64,000 nt of DNA, from the NCBI RefSeq assembly GCF_013426205.1, contig NC_089424.1, forward strand, positions 496,001 through 560,000. Reading direction: 5' to 3'. A model generated the notes under the pieces. The model did no database searches and was not told the DNA's origin. It worked only from the letters and a program-made list of their open reading frames with translations. The position numbers and the translations under genes were made by a program. Source of the DNA: Metarhizium brunneum. Taxonomy: Eukaryota > Ascomycota > Sordariomycetes > Hypocreales > Clavicipitaceae. Each line of letters starts with the position of its first letter. Position 1 is the first letter of the stretch. Below are positions 35,271 through 46,333 of the stretch, piece by piece.

Positions 35271-35933
35271 CTACTTACAGCTGCCAACAGGCTTGGCCGT
35301 CTTCTTCGAAATGTTGCTCACATCCGGCCCCGGCTGCGGGAACATGACGTCGGCGCCCTCCACGGTGCCACACCCATTGTTCACATTGGCCACAAAGATG
35401 CTCGGCCGCGACGCCCACGCGGCCTCGGACGAGGAGTAGTTCCCCTGGCCGCCCCCCTGGACCGTGACGTGCGCGCAGTTCATGTACATCTCGCGGTTGC
35501 CAATCTTGTTGAACCACGACCAGGCAAAGAGGGCGTCGCCGGCGGGCGTGTCGGCGGGCAGGGTGAACCCCCAATCCTTGGTGAGCGGGCAGCCGCCGAC
35601 AAAGGAGCGGATGACGGTGAAGGAGGCGCCGGCGTCGTAGGACAGCGAGACCTGGCACGAGCCGCCCTGGTGCGTGGCGCTGCCCTCGAGCGAGATGCTG
35701 TAGGCCTCGCCGGCGGTCCAGTTGGCCACGGACCGGCCCTGGTTGGTGTTGAGCAGCTTGTGGTAGCCCTTGCACGGGTACGCGGAGCCCGAGTCCGGGA
35801 GGGGGTTGTTCATGTCGTAGTCGACGCTGGTGGTGTAGGGGTTGTACTTGGACCGGAAGGGAGGCGGCGACGACATTTGCATGTGGGCGGTGGCGAGGCC
35901 CGCGAGGGCGAGGACGACGAGGCCGAGCTGCAT
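35271..35933 (-). CDS. AA11-type lytic polysaccharide monooxygenase, secreted
   Basis: An intronless 220-residue frame. Residues 1-16 are a signal peptide (MQLGLVVLALAGLATA), so the mature protein starts with His17 (HMQMSSPPPF), as needed for the copper histidine brace. The second brace ligand is His88 in ATHQGGSCQVSLSYD, and the axial Tyr150 is in NREMYMNC. Cysteines that pair in AA11 enzymes are present (YPCKGYH, GSCQVS, GGCPLT, MNCAHV, GCGTVE). The family oxidatively cleaves chitin. Absence of the C-terminal X278-like chitin-binding module means a single-domain form. Codon third positions are very GC-rich. A TATATA-type box lies about 150 bases upstream on the minus strand, near 36083-36090. 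Confidence 0.92.
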   Translation of the reverse strand: MQLGLVVLALAGLATAHMQMSSPPPFRSKYNPYTTSVDYDMNNPLPDSGSAYPCKGYHKLLNTNQGRSVANWTAGEAYSISLEGSATHQGGSCQVSLSYDAGASFTVIRSFVGGCPLTKDWGFTLPADTPAGDALFAWSWFNKIGNREMYMNCAHVTVQGGGQGNYSSSEAAWASRPSIFVANVNNGCGTVEGADVMFPQPGPDVSNISKKTAKPVGSCK

Positions 35934-38900
35934 CTTGAGACTTGGGCTCTTGAGACTTGGGTGCTTTTAGTTTTCTGAACGTGGATGTTGTGAGCGCTTG
36001 CCCTGGGGATGTGGGAGAACTGGTGAAGAGCTTGGTGGTGTTTGGGATCTGGGCTCGAGAGAAGGGGGAGGAAATAGTTGGTTATATATTGGTTTTTTTT
36101 GGCTTGGACATGGGCACGAGGCGGACTTTGTTTGCAACGTAACTGGCGAGGTGCTACGTCGAGGATACCGAACCGGTGTAACATGGGCAAACATGGCTCG
36201 CTCGCCCTCCTTGATGTGGTGATGGCGTCTGGTCCGTCTTGGCTGTCGTCGTGCGCCTTTGGCGGCCCGACGGAGGGAAGCACCCCGTTGCAGATGATGC
36301 GTGGGATTCTTTTAAAGTTTCAACCATGGCGGCCGCCGGCCTGGTGCCTCCCCGCCGGGTCAAACATGTCAATCAAGGCACAGCCAAGCCGTCAATGTAC
36401 GAATAGCAAGTTGATTGGCACGACGGGGGCGAGCGGGAAAGGGGAACGGCCCCGAGACACTGGGGGACCATGTAAGTGGATGGATAGGGCCATGTTTCCG
36501 AGGCCGCTCCTCGAGCTGTCTGGTGGAAAGCGATGGACTCGGTGATGCTGTGACTTGCCGTAGTAGTGATGGGTGGGGGCTGCAAGAAATTAGATGGGAA
36601 AAGGGAGAATATCTTTTGCCAACGCGCCCGCATACTCGATGGTAGTTTGTCGTGGCTACGGGGGACGACGACGATGCGCCCACCGGTGCGGCGGGCAGGG
36701 CGTCATGTAACTCATGTTACACTTGTTGGGAGTTGTTACGGAATCGGTCGATCCTATGGAGAGAGCTTGCGCCGGACAATGCTCGGTGATGTCGACGGCG
36801 AGCCTACAGATACAAGACAAAACGTGGGAGATGCATGTTGCAGGCAGGTGTGAATCTGGGGAACGGGCGTCAAGCCCACATGGCGGTCCGACTGCCCGAT
36901 TTGGCGGGTCGAAAACGACAGCTTCCCGACGCCCCTGGCTGGATTGGGGAAGTGGCTTGACCATCTTGATGACACGGAGCGTCTCGTGGCAGACGTGTCT
37001 ATGCAGCCAGCATCTACGGACCGCGGACAAGGTTGAGGGACGGAGAAGGGACGTCGACGAGACGGACGATCGGCGGGGGTGCGTCATGCGCCGTCCCACG
37101 GCCGGGCCGGAGGTCTGGGCCGCGGGCGAAGAGAAATCAACTTGGTCGATTTATTAATTTATTGAATAGAGCAATTGTTTTGTTTTTGGAAATGATGCCC
37201 TCGGCTGACCCCCAATCAATGCAACCCTCAAGAGCCCCAAAGTCCCAAACGGGATCATCCAACGTGGCCTTCCTACCTTCTCAATCGGGAAAGGATGAGT
37301 CGTCTGGCCCGTCATGCCCTGACAACTGTTGAGCTGATCCGGGCCATGGCGGGAGTTGATAGGGCCGCAGGAGCTTGGCTGAGGCAACGTTGATTCGCAT
37401 CCCGTTTGGGAGCTTGATGGCCATGGCCCTGCCTCCCGTCGTTGGCGGCGATATATTGGCTCATCTTGGCTGTCATGAGACCGGCCTGTGCAGGGTTTCT
37501 GATCAAAGGACCTGCGTTGGGGACCAATTCGCGTTACAGGACGGCCTACTATTCTCCTGTGCTGCTTGGTGTTTTTGCTTGCATCGTCAGCCCCGTGCTC
37601 ATTACGCACACACGCGTCTTTCGGAATCGCCTTGGCTGGCCCGAGTCTATCAACGCCCGAAAACGCCTTCCCGATCGAGCTGTCGGGAGACGCCTTCGGG
37701 AGGCATACAGACGTGGTCGTATGCGCTTTCGGGATCAGAGTGTTTTTATGACCCTAATTCCGAGACTTGGGCTACTCGCCTCTGGCATTGTCTCACGCAA
37801 TAGCAAGATGGTGCAAAAGAAGTGCTGCATTGGCAGCCCGTTCCAGTACGGTCGGGTGGACAGGTAACCATGTCATGATATTGTTGAAGCGGCTTGATTC
37901 CAACCTGATGCCTTGGCAGAGGGCCATGAATAAAAAAAGAACCTCGACTTGGATAAACAAGACACAACGAGCGTCGCTCCGATGCCGTCGGACCGGGACC
38001 AGCCCCGAATAATTTGGCCCCTTGCAGTCGAGATGCAGGCACCCGCTTCTTGGCTTTGACGGAAAAAACACCCAGTCATGCAAGGGAGTTCCCGGCTCCT
38101 CCATGAAGAAGATGGTAAGTTGTGCTCATTGTTTCCAATCAAACATGGCGTGATGAGACTGCCATCGCCTACGCATACTCTTCAGTATGATGCCACTGTC
38201 CAAACGAGTAGTGTAGAAATTCGATGCGTGAGGCGGTTCTGGCGTCTTGTTCTCCCCCTTTCTTTCATTCTTCCTCTCTTTTTCTTTGGCGCCGTCTCCG
38301 GGCAGCTATGCTAGGGAAGCCGGAGATTTCCCCTGCCTGCCATGTGTTTTCTTCTTCTTTTTTCCCTTCCTTTCTTTTTTCAAAGCAGTTAGCACATATC
38401 CTGTTGGAGTGACTGCTGTGCATATTTCCGTGCCTGCTAGAGAACAAGACAAACGACTTGGATAAAATCAAGGTACGCTAGATAGGATAACCTTGGTCGG
38501 CATCTCAGACACAGCCCTCACTGTACCGTGGCGAATTTCCTAAGCAGCAGGTGCAAGATGCCATGGCTTCAGTTATTTCAATGTTGCTACGCGGATCGAG
38601 GCTAGCCTTTGCACTTACATGGCAGACCGCAATGGTCGAGCGCAACACCGGCATCGCATACGAGAAAGCCTCGAGGGCGGATTTCACGCCATGGATGGAA
38701 TAAAGGCCCTTCTCGCGAAACCCGCAGTGCCGAGTGTTTCCGCGTCGCCGTTCCCACGAGCCGATGCCGCGGACGCGGTTGGCGGAGTTGGTGTTGATGA
38801 TGCAACTGCAACTGAGATCTGGTCAGGCGGCGCAATAGCGGCTTAGCGATTGGACGGAACAGAAGATGGAGCACACCTTGTTCCTGTTTTCTGCCTGCCA

Positions 38901-39506
38901 TTGTCCACGCATGTGGCCTCGTGGCATGCGGGTTGCGTGCGGGGGAGGCAGAAGTTGAAGCATGTGAAGGGGCGGAGGAATGAAGCGACAAGGCACGATT
39001 GGGTCCATGTGAGAGATGGGTTTGACTCGAGAGTTAAAACGGTGTCTTGTCTCTCAACCCGGCGCGTGACAAGACTCACAAAAGGTACATGTGTAGGTTT
39101 ACAAGCCGCCATGCCGACTGCCCTCGTTGGCAACCGCAAACAATCAACAGCGATGGGATGATGACTGGAATAGAGTCAGGCCCGGGCAGCATGCGGAAAT
39201 AGCCTCGACGGCACCTCGCGCCAGTTTATTCCCACTAGAAGCGTCAAGTTCCATGTTGCGCTACCCCGGATTTCGGGGTCGACCACGGGCCCGGCGTCTC
39301 AAGCGGACGCTTCCATCCCCATGTCTCCCCGTTGCTCCGTATGCACAGCAATGCATGTATCACATCCAGCTCGATCCCGTGGCTTCGGTTTCGAAACGCC
39401 TGCGTGCCATTAAATACCCCCCGACGGTCCCTCAGGTCACCGCGGCGATGCCCTCTCTGTATGTCGTCGCCAGCGTCCACCAGACGCCCGTTCTGATCGC
39501 CTCGCC
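35934..39506. other. Gene-poor 3.6-kb region
   Basis: Holds the LPMO promoter at its left end. Several frames of 140-160 codons overlap one another on both strands, and none shows a domain, signal peptide plus conserved cysteines, or convincing splice-linked extension. I therefore see no supportable gene; an ncRNA or a rapidly evolving gene cannot be excluded. Confidence 0.4.
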
Positions 39507-40403
39507 ATGTCGTCCACCGCGCAGCAGCAACAACAACCTTCGCCCGCCGCCGTGCGGAAGCGCAAGACCTTCTCCCCGCTCATCCACGAAACCATCCAAG
39601 AGCCCGTGCTGCTCCGGGAGCTCCTGGTAGACGACATATACCTCCTCGGCGGGCAGTTCGCCATCCTCTGCCAGTTTGCGCACCCGGGCCTGGCCAAGGG
39701 CAGCTATCTACACTCGAGCTTCGCCTCGCGCATCCCGCAGCGGCTGCAGAACACGGCGCGCTTCCTCAACGCCGCCGTGTACGGCACGCCCGACGACAAG
39801 AGGGCCATCTTCTCCGTCATCCACTCGTACCACCGCCACGTCCAGGGCGACGGCTACGACGCCAACGACCCGGAGCTGCACAAGTGGACGGCGGCCACGC
39901 TCTTCGTCGCCCTCGTCACCGTCCAGGACGCCCTCCTCGGCGGCTTCACGCGCGACCAGATGGAGACGCTGTACCGCGAGGCCGCCGTCTACGGCACCTC
40001 GCTGCGCATGCCGCCCGACATGTGGCCGCCCACGCTCGACGACTTCTGGGCCTACTGGCACCGCAACATCGAGACGCTCGAGGTCACCGACATGGCGCGC
40101 AAGCTGTGCCGCGACCTGCTGTACCCCGTCGACCTGCCGCTGCGCATGCGAGCCCTGCTGCCGCTCGCGCGCGTCGTCACCGTCAACTTGCTGCCGGGGA
40201 GGCTGGCCAGGGAGTATGACCTGGTGCCCTCCACGCTGAGCTGGCTGCAGTTCCAGGCTGTCGCGCGCACAATGAGGCTGGCGTGGCCGTTGCTGCCGCA
40301 GAATGTGACGGGCGCCATGCACGCCGAGTACATGGAGGATTTGAAAAGGGCCGTGGACCGGATCGAGAGGACGGGGCATTGGGCGTACGAGTCGAGGTTG
40401 TGA
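39507..40403 (+). CDS. DUF2236 / ER-bound oxygenase mpaB-like protein
   Basis: An intronless frame of 298 residues with very GC-rich codons. It carries the DUF2236 family blocks: FAHPGLAKGSYLHSSFASRI, RLQNTARFLNAAVYGTPDD, FSVIHSYHRHVQGDGYDAND, PELHKWTAATLFVALVTVQD, then LYREAAVYGTSLRMPPDMWP and FWAYWHRNIETLEVTDMAR. Conserved His residues in the HSYHRHV and LHKW stretches are the expected heme or metal ligands. Related enzymes include latex-clearing oxygenase and MpaB, which cleaves a farnesyl side chain in mycophenolic acid biosynthesis. The substrate here is unknown. The gene ends 296 bases from the convergent peptide-precursor gene, which raises but does not prove a joint role. Confidence 0.88.
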   Translation: MSSTAQQQQQPSPAAVRKRKTFSPLIHETIQEPVLLRELLVDDIYLLGGQFAILCQFAHPGLAKGSYLHSSFASRIPQRLQNTARFLNAAVYGTPDDKRAIFSVIHSYHRHVQGDGYDANDPELHKWTAATLFVALVTVQDALLGGFTRDQMETLYREAAVYGTSLRMPPDMWPPTLDDFWAYWHRNIETLEVTDMARKLCRDLLYPVDLPLRMRALLPLARVVTVNLLPGRLAREYDLVPSTLSWLQFQAVARTMRLAWPLLPQNVTGAMHAEYMEDLKRAVDRIERTGHWAYESRL

Positions 40404-40699
40404 GACGGATGAGCGTAGCGATGCGTTGGTGGGATTATGATCAAGCACGTGGCCTTGTTTGCCGTGAGATTTTGCCAATATAACTTTTTTTTTGTATGCT
40501 TTCCAAAATTCAGTGTATGATTCGACATGACTACTGAGCCTGACTACTGTGGCCTCATGGAACTGATATTGACTGCAATCTGTTTGACCTCGCCACACAT
40601 GTTCACTATTTAACCTGTCACACCTCTTGTCTTCCATCACGTCGTTTCATTGCCACGCGAGTGTCGTCTGGTTGAACCTCTCCATGACGGCTTGGCGAG

Positions 40700-40957
40700 T
40701 TACATGGTGTTGGCCTTCTCTTCGCCGCCTCTCTTGGTGACGCGGGTGCCATCAGGCCCGACGTCGTCAACTCTGTCACGTCGTGTAACCCGAGTACCGT
40801 CAGGCTCCGCCCCGGTCTCTCCATCTCGAGTAACACGAGTGCCGTCCGGAGACTCCGCATTCGCTCGTACGCCATCATCGTCAGGCACGGCGTACGGGGC
40901 GGCACTTGCAAGGCCAAGAAGAGCTGTGGCCGCGGATAAAACTCCAATCACCTTCAT
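40700..40957 (-). CDS. Secreted repeat precursor with dibasic (Kex2-type) sites
   Basis: An 85-residue intronless frame. Residues 1-19 are a signal peptide (MKVIGVLSAATALLGLASA). A 16-residue acidic stretch follows. PDGTRVT then occurs three times, starting at residues 37, 52 and 68, spaced 15 and 16 residues, each followed by a basic residue: R-D, R-R and K-R. RR and KR are typical Kex2 cleavage sites. The intervening segments are acidic. The three DNA copies of the seven codons differ at 4, 6 and 6 codons pairwise, and every difference is synonymous, so the peptide itself appears to be under selection. This is the layout of fungal Kex2-processed repeat proteins, which include pheromone and RiPP precursors. 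The core lacks the Tyr of dikaritins and the Trp of alpha-pheromones. No family match is known to me. Confidence 0.8.
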   Translation of the reverse strand: MKVIGVLSAATALLGLASAAPYAVPDDDGVRANAESPDGTRVTRDGETGAEPDGTRVTRRDRVDDVGPDGTRVTKRGGEEKANTM

Positions 40958-42226
40958 AATGACCTGCTCTGTCCAACGGCGTGCGGAGTATTCGAAGATG
41001 GAATTGGATAAAAATTTGATTATGCACGTATTGCGTGTATTGGGGGAGTCGACGGGCCATCTGGCTATATTATATGCAACACCCACCTCTTCACTGCGCG
41101 GTCGTATTTGCTCGTATCTTTCGTAATTCTTATTCTGGAAAACGAGATGACCTGCTAAAGTCTGCTGCAACGGACTATACTGTGATTGGCGGATTGGATG
41201 GTTGGTGTCTCAGCCCTGCCAGTGGGAGGCGTTTGAGTAGGTGTCTCCATGTGGCTATACGGTTTGTACGAGGGACCAAAAGCCCCATGAGACGTCACGT
41301 TTTACATATAAGCTTTTTCTAGTGTATATACAAGGCAAGGTCGGAGCTTATACCTACGCCAATTGCGGGCCCGGCCCGGCGTATCGAGTCATCATGTCTT
41401 ATTGTCTAAGTAGCTTTTATATAAATACTACCGGACTCAACTTGCTCATTTCGTGCAGTGACTCGTAGTCATGGTAACAGGTAGAGTGCACTTGACATCA
41501 AGTTGCCCAGCTAGCCAATCGAGGATTGGTTTCTGATTAGAGCATCCGAGGATACCGCACGATGCCGGGATTGCGCCGCACACAAAGGACCAAACCTGGT
41601 ACAGCCGTGGCCATCAATGATGTTCACACATGGGGAATTCTTGGCTGTTCGCGCAGCTGGCATATGCCACGGTATCAGCCAACATATGGTGTCAAGTGCG
41701 TCTGTCTCTCCACTTGGTGTCAGGTTTCATCTATAGCCTCATGTCGCTTTATACATGTCAAGTACTACAGTCCGTTATGCCAAGCCTAACGGAATCAGTA
41801 TCTGCACTGCTGTTCTAATTTCGCCGAGTCAGTGATAGAGACAGCTGTTGTATCGTGGCATCATTCACGCTATAATGAAGCTTGTTTTGTGTAAAGCACT
41901 TGACCCTTTTGGCACTAATATGTAACCTTGCCGGCACTGTGTTGGCATTGTACTAAAATCTGGCACCGTACCATTACTTGTACGGTGCAGATGATGTCAA
42001 TACTAATTTTTGGCACGGCAACAGGGCTCTAGCTAGCCCTACTACTATGCCCACAATGTCGTCTTTTGCACGCCGGATAACAAGTCGGAATTTTTCCATG
42101 CGTCTTAAGCGAAGCCAAGTTATATATAAATCTTTTTGGACTCCCTTGTTCAAGTATCTTGCAGCTCCTACATTCACTTGGCCATTCATTATATTCCAAA
42201 AAGAGACAAGGCTCTCCATCTCTGCC
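40958..42226. other. Intergenic between peptide precursor and protease genes
   Basis: Both genes are transcribed outward from this 1.27-kb gap. A TATA-like ATATTATATG stretch lies near 41065-41074, about 110 bases before the precursor ATG on the minus strand, and TATATAAA lies near 42120 ahead of the protease gene. No gene seen. Confidence 0.45.
41963..41988. repeat. Perfect 9-bp inverted repeat, 8-base loop
   Basis: GCACCGTAC and GTACGGTGC flank CATTACTT, 239 bases before the protease ATG. Could be an operator or a transposon scar. Confidence 0.5.
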
Positions 42227-43161
42227 ATGCTGCTCAAGGCAACCATTGCAGCCGCAATTGCGACACTGGCTCAAACGGCGACTGCCCTGCCGCTAGAAGG
42301 ACAATTCCTCCCCAGGATCTCCGGGGGAAAAGAGTCCCCCCCTGGCTCCTTTCCTTTTCTCGTTGCAATATTGAGAAATGGCGACTATTTCTGCGCTGGC
42401 TCGCTCCTTAATAATGATACCGTGCTCACAGCCGGTCATTGTTTCAGAGATGGGCACAAACAAGTTCAAGTTCGTGCCGGATCAAATGTACGTTTTGCTT
42501 CTTTACACTTGTATTGCTCAGTGGCAAGTACGACTTGTGCTAGGTAGCTCTTGTCCCTGACAACACACTACACAGGATCGCACAACAGGAGGCCAGGTCT
42601 CTAACGTGACTGGTGCCATGATGCACCCTCAGTTTGATCCACATACATGTGAGAATGACGTGGCTATAGTCAAAATATCACCAGCAGTCGGTCCAGATCT
42701 AGTGGGTGAATTCGCTAGAGTAGCGAAGAACGGCAGCTACCCCAAACCGGGCAAAAAAAGGGCAGCTGGCTGGTATGTTGTAGTAAACTCTTCCTCCCGT
42801 CTCCATCTCTAGTAAACCAATTCTTACTTTTTGTTTTAGGGGACAGATGAACCCCGGGCCTGATTTCATCCCACCATTGCCGAAAAAGAAGAGAGAAGTC
42901 GAACTCACTGCCGTGTCGTTCTCCAAGTGCCTAAAAGCATATCGACGTATGGGCTATCCATTAAAGCAAAGTATGGTATGCGTAAGAGATCGAGGCAAAA
43001 CTCAGTGCGTTGGAGATAGTGGCGGGCCATTGCTTGATGCCGGTACTGGAGAGCTTGAAGGTGTAGCTTCCTTCGGCGGGGATTGTGGAAGCCACGAGTG
43101 GCCTGGCGTCTCTACCGCCGTGGGTCAAGTATTTGGCTTTATTTCGCGTCATGCTGGTTAG
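42227..43161 (+). CDS. Secreted trypsin-like serine protease (S1 family)
   Basis: Exons 42227-42487, 42576-42772 and 42840-43161 (donors GTACGT and GTATGT) give 259 residues. A signal peptide (MLLKATIAAAIATLAQTATA) is followed by a propeptide ending PR and the mature start ISGGKESPPGSFPFLVAI. The catalytic His is in LTAGHC, the Asp in ENDVAIVK, and the Ser in CVGDSGGPLL. An extra basic insertion (LPKKKREVE) sits after the second intron. The S1 specificity-pocket Asp expected six residues before the catalytic Ser is not clearly present (VRDRGKTQCVGDSGG places an Asp ten residues before the catalytic Ser), so trypsin-type Arg/Lys specificity is likely but not certain. Such enzymes are secreted by many insect- and nematode-pathogenic fungi. 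Confidence 0.88.
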
Positions 43162-43572
43162 TTGAACTTGTCAGGTGGTGCTGAACCAACCAACCCAAAT
43201 GATGCTCTACCAACCAGACCAGATAATACTTACGATGATGCGTTGGCCATTTTGCAATCAAGGTTGGTATATTAGGAAACTATGCGAGAAAGGCTATATG
43301 TGCTGTTAATAGCGGTTATTATAATCGATAGCTTCCGTATATAATTTATATCACCTTGATACATGTATGCTATCAGGTTAATTTTGGCGCCTGGCGGCTA
43401 TTTAAACAGAGTACGGGGTTTAAGCGCATGTTGGCTACAGCAAAGATAGATGATTGGATTATACTTGGCGCCATGTGGACCCTCGTCGTCTTGAGCAACG
43501 CCGTGGCCTTCTCGTCCTTACCTGCACATGTGGTTGTTTCTCACAATTCATGGCTTTCTTACTGCGTCTGTC
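43162..43572. other. Short intergenic region upstream of the kinase gene
   Basis: AT-rich 411-base gap with no recognisable element. The open frame leading into the kinase starts at the ATG at 43573. Confidence 0.4.
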
Positions 43573-45127
43573 ATGAATCCACACTGGTTCAGAAACTTGC
43601 GCCGACCCGTATTGAGAACTACTGCCAGACTCTTCAAACCACATCAAAGAGTGTTTCTACCGTTCAAGAGCACACCCGTGTCGACCACTGCATCGCCAGA
43701 CAGCCCAGTCTTGTTGCCCGCCTCAACGCCCATTGAGGAAGAAGAGCTTCCCGGATATGTCGCTGAAGATTACTACCCGACGCGTATCGGACAAGTCTTT
43801 GAGTCGCGATACCGTGTCCTTTGCAAACTTGGTCGAGGGACTGGGTCCACTGTTTGGTTAGCCAAAGACCTATGGTGCGTTTTCTTGCAGCAACGATGAA
43901 TGAACGAATGCGTGGTGCTAACACGGACATAGTCATGAACAATATCGTGTGCTGAAAGTTTGCACATTAGCCAAGAATAGCATTGTCCTGCAGCAAGCCC
44001 AGAATGAGATTGCCGTGCTGGATTACCTCAAGTCATCACCCGTGCAACAACATCCGGGCAAAGCCTTCGTCAGAACAATCTTGACCTCGTTTGAAGTCTC
44101 TGGACCCAAGGGCTCGCATCAATGCCTGGTATACCAGCCATTGGGAATGACATTCACTGAGCTGCGAAATCTCCTTCCGCAAGGGAGGATCGAAACCCGT
44201 ATGCTACAGCACGCGTTGCAGATACTTCTCGTGGCCTTGGATTACCTGCACAAAAACAATGTGGTTCATACTGGTAAAGACCCTCCTCCAAAGCACAAGG
44301 CCAATGTTGTGTTTTACTCATGGAGTATATATAGATATCTCCCCGAATAATATTCTTTGTGGTGTAAAGAACCTGTCACCATTCGAGGAGCTCGAGGAAG
44401 CGGAGCGAGCACAGCCAGTCGCGCGCAAGGTGCTCCCTGATCGGGTGATATACCTGTCGCGGCAGACACCCATGACCCAGGGCGAGCCTGTTCTCTCTGA
44501 CCTTGGATCCGCGAGGTTCGGGCAAGAAGAGTACCAAGGGGACATCATGCCCCTGGTCTACAGAGCCCCCGAAGTAATTTTGGACATGAAGTGGTCCTCC
44601 AAGGTAGATATCTGGTCTATGGGTGTCATGGTGAGCTCTACCACTATCCTTCGGTAGCCACTTACTTACCGGCTCCAGGTTTGGGATTTGCTTGAGGGAA
44701 GACGCCTATTCGTCGCCAAAAGAGACGGCCTTGTAGACGACGAGCAACATGTAGCAGAAATGGTATCGCTCATGGGCCCACCACCACGTGAATTCCTGCA
44801 ACGGAGTAAGAAGTGTGCGGCTTATTTTGACGACTCTGGTAAGCATGATCAAGGACCGCTGCAGACGTATTAGGTATCCATTCCGTGGCTGAATTATTAG
44901 CAGGCAACTGGCTGGGATCCATCCCCATTCCAACCACGTCTCTCGAAGAGCGGGTTACTCACTTGGAAGGCCAGGACAAACAGCTGATGCTGAGTTTTGC
45001 CCGTCGTGCCTTGCGCTGGCTACCAGAGGAGCGGCCCACGGCTGAGGAACTGGCGTTTGATGATTGGTTGATGCAGCCATACTCGGAATCCAAGGATCTG
45101 GAGAAAGGTCTCGATAGTGAGGGATAG
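43573..45127 (+). CDS. SRPK-like serine/threonine kinase
   Basis: Five exons, 43573-43874, 43933-44273, 44335-44630, 44679-44838 and 44904-45127, give 440 residues. The N-terminal YYPTRIGQVFESRYRVLCKLGRGTGSTVWLAKDL is a typical SRPK start with glycine loop, then YRVLKVCT with the ATP lysine. The catalytic loop is HTDISPNNIL, interrupted by an intron, so the usual Lys two residues after the Asp is a Ser. The metal motif is DLGSARFG, as in SRPKs, and MPLVYRAPEVIL is the APE segment. The split-domain spacer is short. Family members phosphorylate SR-type splicing factors. In fungi these genes are highly duplicated and substrates of most copies are unknown. The last acceptor could be three bases earlier. 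Confidence 0.85.
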
Positions 45128-46333
45128 CCAAGATGTTTTTGTCGAAGAGGTTACGTTGAAACCCAGTCCAATATTGGATGGGGTCAGGGAACGGATTTCA
45201 CTTCAGACCGCAACAGCCGATTAACCAAAGCCGCTGAAAGAAGCACTGTATTGACAAATTCGGCTACACTGGACACTTTTGCAGCAAGATTGGTTGAGAC
45301 AACGATCGACTTGACGCCGGATTGAGCTGGAAGCTTTGGTCACTGGCCGACAAATTCGTCGGGCTCGACAGGGTTAGTTGCAGGAAGAGAAGATCCGGTG
45401 GAATGACAATCAATGAATGCACCAATTTATTAATACTTGCAGTGAGATGATATTGTGTATAGAGGTCGAGGGTTAGTTCTTCAACACTAGCTGTTGCAGC
45501 TAGGAAGGTCTGTGTGGACGGTCAATCCAGCCTGCGACTTGTCTACATCACCAATTACGGGCGTACCACCAATGAATGGAAACGGCCAAGACAAGCAGTG
45601 ATTCAGACTGGAGCCAAGCCCGGGTAAGCGTTTCAGTCCATCAATAAAAGGTCCTAGTATGAATGAGAGCAGAAGGCATTGATGAAAGTGCGCCAAGAGC
45701 CTTGGTCCGTTTGTGCCGTCTTTGTTACATCTGCTGTACTCACGCACCGAGGCCTACAAAGCCGCTGCATGATGCTATTGTCGCCATAGGTACATGCAAT
45801 GTTGATTGTACATTAGCACATGGGCGTGTAGCCTCTGCACTGGGAAGAAAAAAAAGGTCGGCAAGGTTGATGTTTTGTGTATACTTTGTCGACTTGGACT
45901 TCCAACAGCCAAAATTTACCATCAAGTAATGGAGAACAACCCGGCTCGTCTCCTTTTCTACAACTTCAGTCGCGACGGGCGATGTGGTGTACAACAAAGG
46001 TGGTCGCTGTGCCCCGATTGTCTCTGTCCTTGTCTTGCAGCTTCGCCGTGAACAAAAATCATCTTTGTCAACACTGGCAGCTGATCAAGGCACATGCCTC
46101 AGAGTTCAAAGACCAAGCCAAACAATCAAACAGAGCGATTTGTCTTCACGTCCCCCCCTTAAAAGCACTGCTGAATCATGAGTGTTCGATTCTCCTCTTG
46201 TCACTTATCAATTTTTCATCGTCGTTATTTCCTAGCTATTACTTTAACGATTATTTTTTTACTTGTCACGTTTAATCATCACCCTCAATAATCACTCCCT
46301 ATTGTCACTTTTTGACAAACTCCGCTTTGCAAC
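45128..46333. other. Intergenic, no gene recognised
   Basis: Only short frames without domains. The right end is a pyrimidine-rich leader ahead of the ATG at 46334. Confidence 0.45.

Noticed and set aside
37375..37867. Overlapping frames of about 140 codons with hydrophobic stretches
   Set aside because: Two frames on the same strand and a third on the other overlap fully; no domain, no conserved splice signals, composition follows the region.
39676..40640. Long frames on both strands across the DUF2236 gene
   Set aside because: Shadows caused by GC-rich third positions of the real gene.
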